64,000 nt of DNA from Adiantum capillus-veneris. Lineage: Eukaryota; Streptophyta; Polypodiopsida; Polypodiales; Pteridaceae. A model generated the notes under the pieces. It saw only the letters and a program-made list of their open reading frames with translations. It made no database searches and was not told the DNA's origin. Below are positions 12,120 through 24,364 of the stretch, in pieces; the stretch's first letter is position 1; each line of letters begins with the position of its first letter. The position numbers and the translations under genes are program-made. The stretch covers positions 131,913,420 through 131,977,419 of the forward strand of contig CM043964.1 of NCBI GenBank assembly GCA_014529385.2, read 5' to 3'.

Positions 12120-12975
12120 ATGTGAAAATCCACCACTTGATCCACCACTACTCCAACCCTGTTTTCATTCTACTTTGACATTAAAAAGCAATAATGCTTG
12201 TAGTACACCTTTGCTATTTCCCATCAAATCTACGTCCACCACTTGTCAAAGCGAGACTCTTACATAGGGAGGGGGTTTTGGTTTCAAGATTCACCACTTT
12301 TCCTTGTTGAATCAAATACTTCTCTAACTTTAGGAAGCCACTAGCTCATCTAGTAGTTCACCTTCAGCATTGGCCATTAAAACTACATCCACCACTTCTC
12401 CAACCTTCCATTGAACAAATCAAGGGTTGCACCGACATTGAGAAGAAAGGCCCTACTATCAACCTTTCTTCAATTGAAAAAAGCAAGGGCTACTTGGACA
12501 TTGGGAAGTAAGGCCTTGATATTGTCCTATGTTTTTCATTAAAACTTATAGGTCCACCACTTGTCCAAGCTATACTCTATTATAGTTAAACCAATATTCA
12601 CTACTTCTCCAGCCATTGGACCAACTGCTTGTAGTTCACCTTGAACCTTGGCCATTAAAACTAGGTACACCACTTGTCCAAGCTACTCTCAAATAAAGCA
12701 AGGGGGTTTTTGTTCCAAGATCCACCACTGCTCCAATTTTGTTTCCATTAAAATAAGCAAGGGCTACTTGGACATTGAGAAGCAAGGTCCTAAAATAGTT
12801 CACCTTGGACACTGGTCATTAAAACTAGGTCCATCACTTGTCCAAGATTTACTTTCATATATAAAAGGGGATTCTGGTTTTAGCTCCACCACTTGTCCAA
12901 CCTTACTTCCATTAAAAGAAGGAAGGGATACTTAAACATTGAGAACCAAGGCTCTACAATAGTTCACCTTGGACA
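12120..12975. repeat. CCACCACTTGTCC satellite, transition zone
   Basis: Diverged ~160-bp monomers recognisable by TCCACCACTTGTCCAA, GGTTTTGGTTTCAAGATCC and CAAGGGCTACTTGGACATTG. They become more regular towards 12970. Confidence 0.75.
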
Positions 12976-14425
12976 TTAACTAGGTCCACCACTTGTCTAA
13001 CCTTTACTCTCATATAGAAAGGGGGTTTTGGTTTCTTGATCCATCACTTGTCCAACCATACTTACATTGAAAGAAGCAAGAGATACTTGCACATTGGGAA
13101 CCAAGATCCTACAATACCACCTTGGACACTGGACATTAAAACTAGGTCCACCACTTGTCCAGCCTTTACTCTCATATATAAAAGGGACTTTTGGTTTCAA
13201 GCTCCACCACTTGTCCAACCTTACTTCCATTAAAAGAAGCAAGGACTACTTGGACAATTGAGAACCAAGACCCTACAATAGTTCACCTTGGACATTAACT
13301 AGGTTCACCACTTGTCTAGCATTTACTCTCATATAGAAATGGACTTTTGGTTTCTTGATCCATCACTTGTCCAGCCATACTTCCATTGAAAGAAGCAAGA
13401 GACACTTGCACATTGAGAACCAAGATCCTACAATACCAGCTTGGACACTGGACATTAAAACTAGGTCCACCACTTGTCCAACCTTTACTCTCATAAATAA
13501 AAGGAACTTTTGGTTTCAAGCTCCACCACTTGTCCAACCTTACTTCCATTAAAAGAAACAAGGGCGACTGGGACGGTGAGAACCAAGACCCTACAATACT
13601 TCACCTTGGACATTAACTAGGTCCACCACTTGTGTAACCTTTACTCTCATATAGAAAGGGACTTTTGGTTTTGAGATTCATCACTTGTCCAACCATACTT
13701 CCATTGAAAGAAGCAAGAGACACTTTCTCATTGGGAACCAAGATCCTACAATACCACCTTGGACACTGGACATTAAATCTAGGTCCACCACTTGTCCAAC
13801 CTTTACTCTCATATATAAAAGGGACTTTTGGTTTTAAGCTCCAACACTTGTCCAACCTTACTTCCATTAAAAGAAGCAAGGGCTACTTGGGCATTGAGAA
13901 CCAAGACCCTACAATAGTTCACCTTGTACATTAACTAGGTCCACCACTTGTGCAAGCTTTACTCTCATATAGAAAGGGACTTTTGGTTTTGAGATCCATC
14001 ACTTGTCCAACCATACTTCCATTGAAAGAAGCAAGAGATACTTGCACATTGAGAACCAAGATCCTACAATACCACCTTGGACATTGGACACTAAAACTAG
14101 GTCCATCACTTGTCCAAGGTTTACTTTTATATAGAAAAAGGGACTTGTGGTCCAACCTTACTTCCTTTGAAAGAAGCAAGGGATATTTGGACATTGGGAA
14201 GCAAGTTCTACAATAGCACCTTGAACAATAGCCATTAGAACTAGGTCCACCATTTCTCCAAGCTTTACCTCATATAGAAAGGGGCTTTTGGTTTCAAGAT
14301 CCCCCCTTGTCCAACCTTACTTCCATTTGAAGAAGCAAGAGATACTTGGATATTGACAAGCAAGTTCCTAAACTAGCACCATGGACACTGGCCATTACAA
14401 CTAGGTCCACCACTTTTCCAAGCTA
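12976..14425. repeat. 318-bp higher-order tandem array
   Basis: Two ~160-bp monomer types alternate. Type A reads TCCACCACTTGTCCAACC.., CAAGGGCTACTTGGACATTG and CAATAGTTCACCTTGG. Type B reads ATCCATCACTTGTCC, AAGAGATACTTGCACATTG and CAATACCACCTTGGACACTGG. The TAGGTCCACC word of one phase falls at 12,981, 13,300, 13,618 and 13,936, giving periods of 319, 318 and 318 bp. Dimers are about 90-95% alike. The repeated minus-strand frames (12997-13242, 13316-13561, 13613-13879, 13931-14194) are the array read as protein, not genes. Confidence 0.9.
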
Positions 14426-14561
14426 TGATCTAATTAGAAATGTTATAGAGTTATAGTATTCACAACCCTCGTGTAATGTGTAATATAACTTATAAATTTT
14501 ATTTCAAAGAGAATTTATCTATAAATATGAACTTAACAAGGTGTTTCTTTCCAACTTACAG

Positions 14562-15929
14562 GATGGACTTTGAATCTAGGGAGAAAGTGCATATGGTACT
14601 TGATAATGAAATTGTTGATATTGGTTGTATGTGTAGAATAGATTCTAATTCCACTTGTGGCGGTACAAAGATAGGGCAAGGAAATGTATCTATACTAGTG
14701 GAGGAATGTTTGAAGGATGTGGTCCTCCCTTTTTCTACAATGGATACTACATCTCTCCAAAGCTCATTATGGAGTGCTATTCAATGGCGTAGTCTTCTTT
14801 TACAAAAATCGATAATGAATGACAATGTAATTGACACAAATGAAAGCTACAGTGTTGATGAACAAGGGGATCATCTTGATCCTCTAGTTATAGATGCAAT
14901 ACCTATTACAACCCCAGAGTTTGAAATGTCAATACATAAATCTTGGAGAAATCAAAGGGTCAATGATGCACAATGTGAATGAAGGGACCATCTTTTATGT
15001 ATTTTCACATGATTATGTCAAATTTCAAGTACTTGATGATGACTTTGTGGGCGTGGGTATTGAAAGGGAGAATGCAATCAGTGAGAATATGCCTGAAGTG
15101 GGAAGCATTACTCTGCTAAAGTGGCCCATCCAACAGACAACCATGTTAAATGGGAGCACACTACAACGCTTTGTTCTTGTTGATGGGATGCATACTAGAC
15201 GTGAGGATGTATCCAATGAAGACAATGCTGAGAAAACTTGATAGTAATGTTGATGATCCTTTGCTAAGGAAGATACGATACAGTTTCATCAACAAGACTC
15301 AAAAAGTGCAAGCAACACTAGCTTCTACTTTTTATCTTTGAGTTGAGTCAAGTCAAAGGGTTTCATGCATTGATTGTTGTGGAAAAAATACTATCAGATT
15401 GCAGATTGTGATTCGATGACAAGATTACGGCAAGAATTTTGGGGAGAGTCTCAAAAAGCACGCACAAACTATTTATATGATGTTCTATCTATTTGCTATC
15501 AAAAAGATGAGAAGATGCGATATCGATTCAAGATAAATGGCTCTATTGTTTGCTATAGAGCATGGTATGAGCTACATGGAATACCAAAGACATCATTTCA
15601 CCACTACAAGGAAAATTTTTGAAAATGGTGTGCGCCAATATGTGCATGGTAACACATGTACATTGAGAAGAGGATTTCAACATACTAGTTTATCAAGAGT
15701 ACTATTAAATAAATTTGTGGATAACAACTCTGAGAAAATGCCACATAGAAGCAGAACACTACTAGATGGCTCAAGAGAGACTCAATTAGTGATTCCATCA
15801 ATGTACAAACAAGTTGACCTTTTAAGCAAAATCAACACAACATTGGACCAAATGGGCTATGAGAAGAAATTATCTCAATCTTCTTTTGGTAGAAGTTGGA
15901 ACAAAGAGTATCCACATGTCACTTTAACA
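14562..15929 (+). pseudogene. DUF7869-type protein gene, N-terminal piece
   Basis: Begins after a strong acceptor (TTTCTTTCCAACTTACAG ending 14561), so earlier exons probably lie upstream. The first frame (14563-14982) has VHMVLDNEIVDIG and GQGNVSILVEECL, reminiscent of the C-terminal region of plant En/Spm-type proteins; this part may be separate. From 15374 the frame reads KARTNYLYDVLSICY, GSIVCYRAWYELHGIPKTSF, then after a one-base frameshift near 15615 VRQYVHGNTCTLRRG and SSFGRSWNKEYPHVTLT. This order (CxxAWyxLxGI.K, hGN, W...PhV) is what I know from the N-terminal half of eukaryotic DUF7869 proteins, thought to be transposon-derived. The frame is cut at 15929 by the 8.66-kb insertion and continues at 24599. 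Function unknown. Confidence 0.6.
15919..15929. repeat. Target-site duplication, left copy
   Basis: TCACTTTAACA. Its partner TCACTTGAACA is at 24588-24598; 10 of 11 bases match. Deleting everything between, plus one copy, restores an open frame reading PHVTLTKTSEFSKCNVC across the join. Confidence 0.8.
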
Positions 15930-16611
15930 GAGGAATCCCAAACTCCGAGCGAACTTTTTCGAGTGATGATAAAATCAAGCGAGTTAATGAGAGGAACTTT
16001 ATCAAAACACACATAGCCAAGAGTTCCTGTAAGTCACTCATTTCTTCACTCAAGAGACTAAATAAATTGTTCCTAGAACTCTTAAAGATGGTAGTTAAAT
16101 TTAAGAGTGGCTATGCTAAGCAAGAGGTATGTGCTAGCAAGCTTGACATTGGATAACTCTTGAGCTTGCTTTTTCTTGTGTTTTTTTCTATCAAGTAAAA
16201 GAAACCTCGTAGCTTTTCTATTGCCCAAAGGACTTTTGTAAATTTGTAAAGATCATTTTTTCCAAACACTGGTCTTACATTGCTAACATGCTGTCTGCGG
16301 GACTTCCTATGCATCAGCGCTGGACCTTGCAGCAACCCTTGACCCCCCGACCCCTTCTTCATTATATTGGAGTACTTTTCAACTCTTTTCTTAATTATAG
16401 CATGCCTTATTATTTTTCAACTATTTGCCCATGGAGCAACCTTAGTAGCTGATTATTGTGAATATTTTTTAGGGTGCTGCAAATTGAGACTGTCACCAAT
16501 TTGTTGCTATTTGTTGACCAGTATTAGTATCCTCATTGAGTTTTATGGGGAATCTATAAAGATACCAAAAGACAGATTGATCATCAAATGAGGAAGTTTG
16601 AGTTGCATCGA

Positions 16612-16613
<2 letters not shown>

Positions 16614-16668
<55 letters not shown>
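16614..16668. repeat. (CT)n microsatellite
   Basis: Pure CT tract of about 55 bp in otherwise unremarkable sequence. Confidence 0.95.
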
Positions 16669-16671
<3 letters not shown>

Positions 16672-17119
16672 GGTGTTATATTGAAGGGCTTATCACAAAA
16701 TTGAGAAGTTGACATGTGCAGAAGCTTTAGGCTCTTTTTGGTAGATGAAATTTGGAGGCCTTTTGTAGATGGTGTTGATGAGTAAGAGGGAAGGTGCCTT
16801 TGTTTGTGCTTAAGGAGGGAGGAAGAAATAAAGAGAAAGAAATCAAACTAGAGTTTGAAGAAAATAACTCATAATATCTTTGATCCTCAAACTAGAACTA
16901 GTGAATTAAAAATGCTATGCATTCCAACCCCCTCACAAAACTAGTAGATCTTGATTGTGCCTCTCTTTATCGCCCTATCCACATATGCATCTGCGCCAAC
17001 AACAACATGCGATCCTAGTGACAATTCTATATCCATATAAATAAATGTGATGATTAAGCCACCTATAGAGAGCTAAAGAATGTGACTTTGGTATCTTTCT
17101 GCCAATGGGAAAAGGGAGC

Positions 17120-17121
<2 letters not shown>

Positions 17122-17191
<70 letters not shown>
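17122..17191. repeat. (CT)n microsatellite
   Basis: Pure tract of about 70 bp. The RERERE frame on the minus strand here is an artefact. Confidence 0.95.
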
Positions 17192-17193
<2 letters not shown>

Positions 17194-17963
17194 GGAGCAA
17201 GGGCTACCAATGTTGATGCTGTGGAATGCACTTAGGTGGACTACCAAATGCAAAAGTGAGTAGGGTAGGCTTTTCTTTTTAAAAACTCTTTGGGAGTTTT
17301 TTTTTTAAAAAGCATATTCAAGTATGTGGTTCTAATTTTGAACTCGTTATTTTAGTAAGAATCAATGGAGATTCGGCTTTATTTTAAAAGGAAAGTGTCA
17401 TTGGAGAGTAAAGTGACTTGCCAGATGTCGCACGATGCAAGGGAAAGAAGTCGGGGCAGATAGGTGGTCAAGAATGTGGTAGGCGATGAGCATGGAGGTG
17501 GCAATTGACGAGGATTGTGGGTTGGGGGGAGGGGAGACGAGCAGGACGGGATCATCAAGTATGGGAGCAAGACGCAATCAGAAAACACTTTTTTTTTCTT
17601 TTGTGTCGCCTCCACGACAACGAGCGCTTTCTAGTGGAGTGGTTTCGGGGAGTTGATGCAATTGGATCTTGCAAGTTTGAGGTTTGACCTCGATGAAGAG
17701 GGGTTTTGAGGAAAATGTGTTGTCCTTCTCGAATGAAGACTACGGGCACAATCTCGTGAGATTCAAACTAATGTAGCAAGTATGTACCTACGTTTTTACA
17801 AAAAGAGGAGCATCTTTGTGAGACGCTCTCCTCTTAAATGAAAATAGAAAATAGAAAGGTGAACCACGATGAAGAAAAGGCAAGGGCAAGCTGCAGGCGC
17901 AAGCACAGGTGATTGCATATGAGAGGAGATGCTCTGCTTTGTCACCAAGCCAATCGCAAAGGG

Positions 17964-17965
<2 letters not shown>

Positions 17966-17996
<31 letters not shown>
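17966..17996. repeat. (GA)n microsatellite
   Basis: About 30 bp of GA followed by a short G run and a TATA-rich stretch (TTTATATATATTTATATAGG). Confidence 0.9.
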
Positions 17997-17999
<3 letters not shown>

Positions 18000-18253
18000 G
18001 GGGGGGGTTGCGTCTTTATATATATTTATATAGGGGGTGACTGTCTCAATAGTAGAGGCCCATGTTCGGTTGGTTCAGCAGAATCTGAGTGGTCGTTCGT
18101 GGATCTGGAGTGAGTTCAAATCCCATGGCTCAATTTTGGGCAAGAAACTAAAATGAGAAGCTTAACCATGGGAAGGAATCCCCGGAGATTCATCTTAATA
18201 TAATAAGGAAGCAAGTATGTAGTAAGAGAGAGAGAGAGTGTCTTTGAAAAAAT

Positions 18254-18716
18254 GGAAAATTACCAAAATACCCCTCTAATTTGTAGAAATTCCCAAAATA
18301 CCCCCTATATTTTGTCATACATTCCCAAAACGCCCTTCAAATTCTCCAAAATTCACAAAATACCCCTAGTGTGAGATTACATTTCTCTAAAGATGAAAAA
18401 AATTTGTGGCTTTTCATAAGAAGACTAGTTGTCTATCAACACAAGATGCTAAAACTAGAATTTGAGTTGGTTATGTAGACTTTGGAGATGATTTGCTTCA
18501 TTATCTTTCAACATAATTGCCTTTTTTGCGAGGTAATTTGTGACAAATTATATTCTAAGCACTCAAAAAAAGATCTCAATTGTCAAAAAGGGATAAAGAC
18601 TAAGAAATCTTGAACGATCCAGCCAAAAAAGATATAAAGGCATTTTGGGAATTTTTGAAATTTGAGGGGTATTTTGGGAATTTCCACAAATTATAGGGGT
18701 ATTTTGGGAATTTTCC
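18254..18716. mobile_element. MITE with subrepeated inverted termini, copy 1
   Basis: 463 bp. The left terminus is GGAAAATTACCAAAATACCC then TTCCCAAAATACCCC repeats. The right terminus is their inverse (GGGGTATTTTGGGAATTTCC ... GGAATTTTCC). The interior carries TGCGAGGTAATTTGTGACAA and GATCTCAATTGTCAAA, both found again in copy 2 (52538-52997, 460 bp). No coding capacity. Target duplication not resolved because the flanks are A/T runs. Immediately followed by hairpin 1. Confidence 0.8.
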
Positions 18717-18724
18717 TTTAAAAA

Positions 18725-18774
18725 AAAAACTCTCTAAAGGATCTGCGCCGGCGCAGATCCTTTGGAGAGTTTTT
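18725..18774. repeat. GC-cored hairpin 1
   Basis: A 50-bp palindrome without spacer: the left arm is AAAAACTCTCTAAAGGATCT then GCGCC, and the right arm is its reverse complement with one mismatch. The centre is GCGCC|GGCGC. It abuts MITE copy 1. Confidence 0.9.
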
Positions 18775-19414
18775 GTTTTTTTTAAAACTCGTATGTAGTA
18801 GGTGTCCCTAATCTTTTTTGAGTTGCTGGATTAAGGAATCTGGAGAGAAAGAGTGGGGGATGGATCAAGCTGCAGTTGCAGTTGCGCGCTCAGAACGCGT
18901 AGTGGTACAAGTGGGCAAGTCGCACACGAGCAAAATGAAGGGCATCACCAAGAGCGCAAAGGATTTTCGATGCATGAAGACAAAGGACCTACGTGCAGAT
19001 GCGTGCAAGACAGAGAGGTAAAGGCTCTCTCTCACTCTCTCATACTCTTCTCACTTCCTCGTATTTGTCTACAACGGAGGTGCAGCAGGGGAAGGGATGG
19101 CTTGGGCTGCGAACGCGAGCAATAACAAGGGGAGATGAGGGAGGGATATTTTTTTTCCAGCATTTCCTCCTATCTCAGTGGTGCGTGCAGGTTAGAAGCT
19201 TCATTTCCTTCTGTTCATCGAGCTCCCTGTGCCACCCATGGCCATCTTTGCATCGCATCTTTCCAGTGCCTGTTGGTTGCCGAGCTCCCGACCCACCCAT
19301 GGCAGTCAGCTGACTATTCATCGCCATGTGCTCTCGACCTGGAGTGTTGGCTTTTAAGAAACATTAGTTTGAGTTTGGAATCTGTTGAGATTCCATGTTA
19401 TAAAAGCAAAGTAG

Positions 19415-19417
<3 letters not shown>

Positions 19418-19460
<43 letters not shown>

Positions 19461-19465
19461 TGTGA

Positions 19466-19498
<33 letters not shown>
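19418..19498. repeat. (TG)n then (GA)n compound microsatellite
   Basis: About 40 bp of TG passes through GTGAGAGAGTGAGAG into about 30 bp of GA, ending at hairpin 2. Confidence 0.95.
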
Positions 19499-19507
19499 CT
19501 CTTTTTT

Positions 19508-19561
19508 AAAAAAACTTCCTAAAGGATATGCGCCGGCGCAGATCCTTTGGTGAGTTTTTTT
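19508..19561. repeat. GC-cored hairpin 2
   Basis: 27-bp arms around CGCC|GGCG, with about four mismatches. The core is nearly identical to hairpin 1 (AAAGGATATGCGCC versus AAAGGATCTGCGCC). It is flanked by a GA tract on the left and TCTCTCTCTCTC on the right, so the whole locus is a longer inverted structure. Confidence 0.9.
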
Positions 19562-19905
19562 TTTTAATCTCTCTCTCTCTTTTATCTAGTACTCCCCAAG
19601 AAACGTAATAATTTTTCATATATTGCTTTTGAAATCTTGCAGGTGGAAGGAAAATGAGATGGAGTCCATTCCTGCACGTCTCCATGAGAGCCATCTCTTG
19701 CCTAGCAGCTCCTTCTCACGTTGGACCGCTTTGTCCTACACCTTCCACCTCCATTGTCCTCCACTCATACTCCGTATGTCAGACCTCACAACTTGATTAA
19801 GCTTCCACTTAGCATCAGATAGAGAGCAAGCAGAAAAAAATATGACCTCACCTCTCACATAGGACAAATTTGCATCTATCTTTGCGGAAATCCTCATGCA
19901 CGGAC

Positions 19906-19908
<3 letters not shown>

Positions 19909-19968
<60 letters not shown>
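19909..19968. repeat. (CT)n microsatellite
   Basis: About 60 bp, pure. Confidence 0.95.
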
Positions 19969-22176
19969 GATTGTCTCCTGCGCGCAATAGCTGCGTCTGA
20001 CTGAGATTTACTGATCTTCACTTTTCCATACATCTCTATACCCTAGTTGACCCTCGGGATTGCATGGCAAGATGGGCTGAGCCCATACACTTTCATGGGG
20101 TGTAGTCCAATTGATGAGAGAGAGAGAGAGAGAGGACCATCACCAAGCTGTGTGGACTCAGACGGTTTGTTATTGTCCACTATCGGAATGAGATCACTAG
20201 GCTTTGGCATGCCTTTGGGTGAAGATGATGATGGCTATTAAAAGGTTGATGCCGAGCCTGAGGTGTACAGGAAGGGGCTGAGGGTATTTGGAAATTGGGG
20301 CAGAGTAGAGGTGTTAGTTAGGCAACAGATAGGAGCAAGCTGAGGGGTGGCACCGGGCAGAGCTGAGGGGGGGAGTATGAGAGCTAATGGTAGGCAGTGG
20401 TCACGCGATGCATAACTATTAGTTATCCGCTACTAAGCCAACTATGCTTGTTCATTAGCGTTTGCAAGCAGCTATGCCTCTCATCGTGGTCACGCAAAGA
20501 TGGAGTTGTGCAGATCACTGGCACCTGGAGGTGAAAAGGTCGCCACATCATGCTAGCAAGGTGCAACAGTTGAAAAATTTGCAGGTAAACCGGGCCTAGC
20601 TGAGCGCACAAGGAAAGTTGATTCATCCATGTGGCTGCAAAAGCTGCCAAAAGCTACCAAGCAACCAGGTTCATTTAAAGTCCTCCCTGACATAGTTGTG
20701 CAACTATGCAAAATCAGCATAGTTGCAAAAGCATGGGCATAGTTCGACCAAACAAGCTACTAAACTCCGCGTGTCCATGACACGGGCATAGTTACCTGTT
20801 AGAATTACAGATTACTATGCCCCATGTGACCATGCCCTTATAGTGGAGTTTTGAATTACTGTTCGAGAAAACTGGTTAGCCAAATACAATACAGCCACAT
20901 TTAATGTCAAATTTATCTTGGTATCTATGTAGGAAGGTAGGACCGATTATTTTTAGCCATAGCATATGATGAAAACTGGAAATTACGGTAGTCTATATGT
21001 GTATAAAATTTAAACAAGTTTGACTGAAGTGAACTGAGACTCTATGACATGATGTGTCCTGGATAGCATGGCTTTAAGCCTCTATGGGTACTGCATTTTT
21101 TACCCTCATATTAAGAACTCGTAATTCTTGTTGATCAAAATAGAACATCTGTTTAGTTCAAAAATCAATTTAGGTTAAGCGAGGAATTCAAAGTAGTAGA
21201 GGTATGAAGAGAAACATGAATACTCAAGTTGGAAATTTAAAAACTATTTTGTCATTTAAATTTGTGATTTTTTTCCAAAAAAAGTCATTGATATCCATCT
21301 TAATATTTCTTTCTAATTGAGAACGTGTAGTGGGAAAATAGTGGCTCTCTCTCTCTCTCTACGCATCCGAGATGCACAACTAGCTGGAAACCAAGCACTT
21401 CATCCTTCCACCTCCAAGGGTTCTATATTAGGCGAGCGTACTTGTCGCCTTGAAGTGAGATCTTGCAGCTCTTTGAGGTCCTAGCAGACCACACTCTGGC
21501 GCAAGGCTGCACAATGAACAAGAAGCCAAAAATCTCTCCTCCTCTCTGAGCACCCGTATTTACAGCCAGCAATAGAATCTCTTTATCTCTCTCCTCCACG
21601 CGCCAAGTCTTCGCTTGCTCTCCCAAAAGGAATGGGAGCATCTCCCTAGATTCTATCTATTCAATCCCACTTGAAAAATTGAACACACCTATGACACCTA
21701 TTAGCTTCTCATTGTCAAAAACCAATTAATTAGGTTCCACATTCGTTTTGAATCTCAAATTCTAAGAGAAAAGCGGAAAGTCTCCTCTTGACTTGCTTCA
21801 TGCACCCCCCCGTCATGGCATGTTTTGTCACCATTTTTACACTCCAATATCCTTTCGAGGTCCCGTTGACTCCGAGGTCTACCTACTCCAGTTGCAAATA
21901 GACATTAGCCTACAAAATAGGGAGGTGATTGCAGCTTTGTTCTTGAGAAGCAATATAGGGAAAACTCAACTGCCATACTAGCATCCTGCCTCCATTGCAT
22001 CCTTGCACGCCTCCAATGCAGCTTCGTTCTTGAGAATCATTATAGGAGGAACTCAATTCCATACTAGCATCCTGCCTCCACTACATCCTTGCATGCCTCC
22101 AATGATTCTTGCAGGCCTTGCAACCCCTAACCCACCCCCCGCGCTTTCCCTGGTGCGCCTCCCTCGTAGACAAACG

Positions 22177-22380
22177 AGAGAGAGAGAGAGAGAGAGGTAT
22201 ATATATATAGAGAGAGAGATAGATAGAGAGAGAGAGAATGCACCTGCCCTCTTTGTCTCGTGATGCCTACACATGAGCCCATTGGCGCTCCGTATACCTA
22301 TATCTCCTGGATCGTCCTCATGCATCGAGCAAGAAAATCTCCCTATGTCTTCGTGCTCGCACATTGAGGCTGTCATATCG

Positions 22381-22419
<39 letters not shown>

Positions 22420-22421
22420 CC
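22177..22421. repeat. Cluster of GA, GATA and CT tracts
   Basis: GA at 22177-22196, a TATATATATAG/GATAGATAG segment, GA to about 22238, then CT at 22380-22421. The facing GA and CT tracts could pair. Confidence 0.9.
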
Positions 22422-22651
22422 CCCTCCACGTGCCATATCATCCTTTTTTTCTAGTCTTCAAAGGTACTTGAGAACCTACAAAGATTTCGTTGAATAAAGC
22501 ATGTCAAAAAACAATCGTTTGTGGTATATGGTATTTCAACGCTTGGAGTCAAAGACTCACAAGTCACATCTATCGAATAAGGATGTGAATACAAGATTTG
22601 ACACACATAGATCTCTACTCTCTTAGGCTTTGATGGTGGATTTTCATATGC

Positions 22652-22697
<46 letters not shown>

Positions 22698-22710
22698 TAG
22701 ATAGATAGAT
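22652..22710. repeat. (GA)n passing into (GATA)n
   Basis: About 42 bp of GA continuing into four GATA units. Confidence 0.95.
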
Positions 22711-22860
22711 TCATTATCATCCTCGGAGGTCACATATGACCCATGGGACCTGGAAAAAAAAAAAAGGGATCATTACAAAATGGGGTTTTCAGAGGGGTAC
22801 ATATCAATTAAGGACTGAGGGTCCATTGGAAGGAAAAAGAGACAAAAAGGAAATTGTAGA

Positions 22861-23621
22861 TCCTAAGGGGGGTCGGGAGATGGAGGTGCCGGTTTAGGAG
22901 TTTGAAATTCTTGGATGATGGCTTTACCGCCTCGATAGACAGCCCATTTACCTTGTTTACGAGCTTCGTGCATCTTCTTGAGCTCACTTGCCTTGAGCTT
23001 GAGTTGATTTGGGGTCAATTCCTCGGCAATCCAAAGTGTTCTTCCCTTGAGGAGGCGGGATTGTTGTAGTAGCTTCATTCGCGTTTCCTTGTCCTTGAAT
23101 GTAAGAATACATTGCTTAGGTGGCACTGGTTTTTTCGTATCGTTGATCCAAGAGATAGAATCAGGCTCAATGTGAATTGGTTGGAGAATATCATTGAGCT
23201 TGGTGATGGATTCTTCGAGTGTGTCTTCCTCGGTGCACCATGGGGAGTTGAGCCCTCCAATCCTTACCTTCAATCCAAGAGACTCTTGCAGTCGGCTTTC
23301 TTGTAGTGCTTTTTGTATTTGAGTGTCAAGCTGCTTGTGTGTTACCTCATGCATTTGTTTTTGTGATGCCACAACAGTTTCGGTGAGGGAGGCTTCAATC
23401 TTCTGGGCTTTTGCAAGTAGATCTTGACTCTAAGCTTCCTTTGTTTCCTCAAGCAACTGCAGGCGTTGCTTAAGCGATTCGTTCTCCTTGATTAACTCTT
23501 GGATTTGCGCCTCTAGGATTGTGATCCGTGTATCTTGGTGAGCAAAGGGGTCTTTTCTTGGGGAAGCTGCCATCGCAAGAAAGCTCTTGCGGTTGTGGGC
23601 TGGGGTACTAGGAGAAGACAT
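22861..23621 (-). pseudogene. LINE ORF1-like protein (coiled coil plus RRM-like fold)
   Basis: Read on the minus strand, the N-terminal part (23621 down to 23430) has a heptad region ILEAQIQELIKENESLKQRL. After one stop (TAA near 23431) the frame continues to 22863: VRIGGLNSPW, QCILTFKDKETRMKLLQQSR, TLWIAEELTPNQLKLKASEL, GKWAVYRGGKAII. This is the layout of ORF1 proteins of plant non-LTR retrotransposons: a trimerising coiled coil, an RNA-binding RRM-like domain and a basic C-terminal domain, which coat the element RNA. No endonuclease or reverse transcriptase ORF2 follows, so this is an orphan ORF1. It sits inside the 8.66-kb insertion. Confidence 0.6.
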
Positions 23622-23772
23622 GGTCCGGCGGATGCAAGCTTGTACACACTGTTAACGTTGGCCACCGGGGACCTTGTGAACAGTCCCTAGGGTTTCACCT
23701 CACCAAAAGTGCAAGGTTAACCTTCGAGTTACCAAAGTCCCTTGAGTAGCAAGTGGCGCGTAAGAACCAGAA

Positions 23773-24130
23773 CTCTGCAGTGGATTCGATAGCCTTCGCC
23801 CTGTGCTACCCATGTCCCCCCTTGGGCAAGGGCAGCCCTTGGGAGGGCATTAGGAACTCAACCCTGCCCCTTGCCTCAGCTCGACAGCGTGCGGGTGCAT
23901 CAGGCCTACAGCGTGCAACACAAACACCCCCGACCTTGTTCAGCACACCCCCGACCTCGTTCAGCTTACAACACACACACCCCCGATCTCAGGCCGACAA
24001 CCTGCGGGTGCCTCAATTCGACAGCCTGACCTCGCGTCGTTCAGCACCCACAGGCCGCACAACTTCAACCCTACAGGAGCGATTGCACGCTAACAACAGT
24101 CTGTGGTCGGCTATCGAATCCACTGCAGAG
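23773..24130. repeat. 358-bp segment with perfect 22-bp inverted ends
   Basis: CTCTGCAGTGGATTCGATAG+CC at 23773-23794 recurs as its exact reverse complement at 24109-24130. The interior is GC-rich (AACACACACACCCCCGA repeats) and non-coding. Just outside, GGAGCGACTGTGGTCGG and CACATCTGCTG are repeated twice (24150-24230). It could be a small TIR element, but no target duplication is obvious. Confidence 0.7.
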
Positions 24131-24236
24131 CTCCGATTCCTGCGCGACTGTGGAGCGACTGTGGTCGGCCACCACATCTGCTGAGTACTGAATCTGGAGC
24201 GACTGTGGTCGGCTACCACATCTGCTGCCCATCCTG

Positions 24237-24364
<128 letters not shown>

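Noticed and set aside
12997-14194. Family of four similar ~85-aa proteins on the minus strand
   Set aside because: They repeat at 318 bp exactly with the tandem array and have no start context or domain.
18725-18786. Hairpin followed by a T run as an intrinsic transcription terminator
   Set aside because: That mechanism is bacterial, and the A and T runs are symmetrical arms of an inverted repeat in plant DNA.
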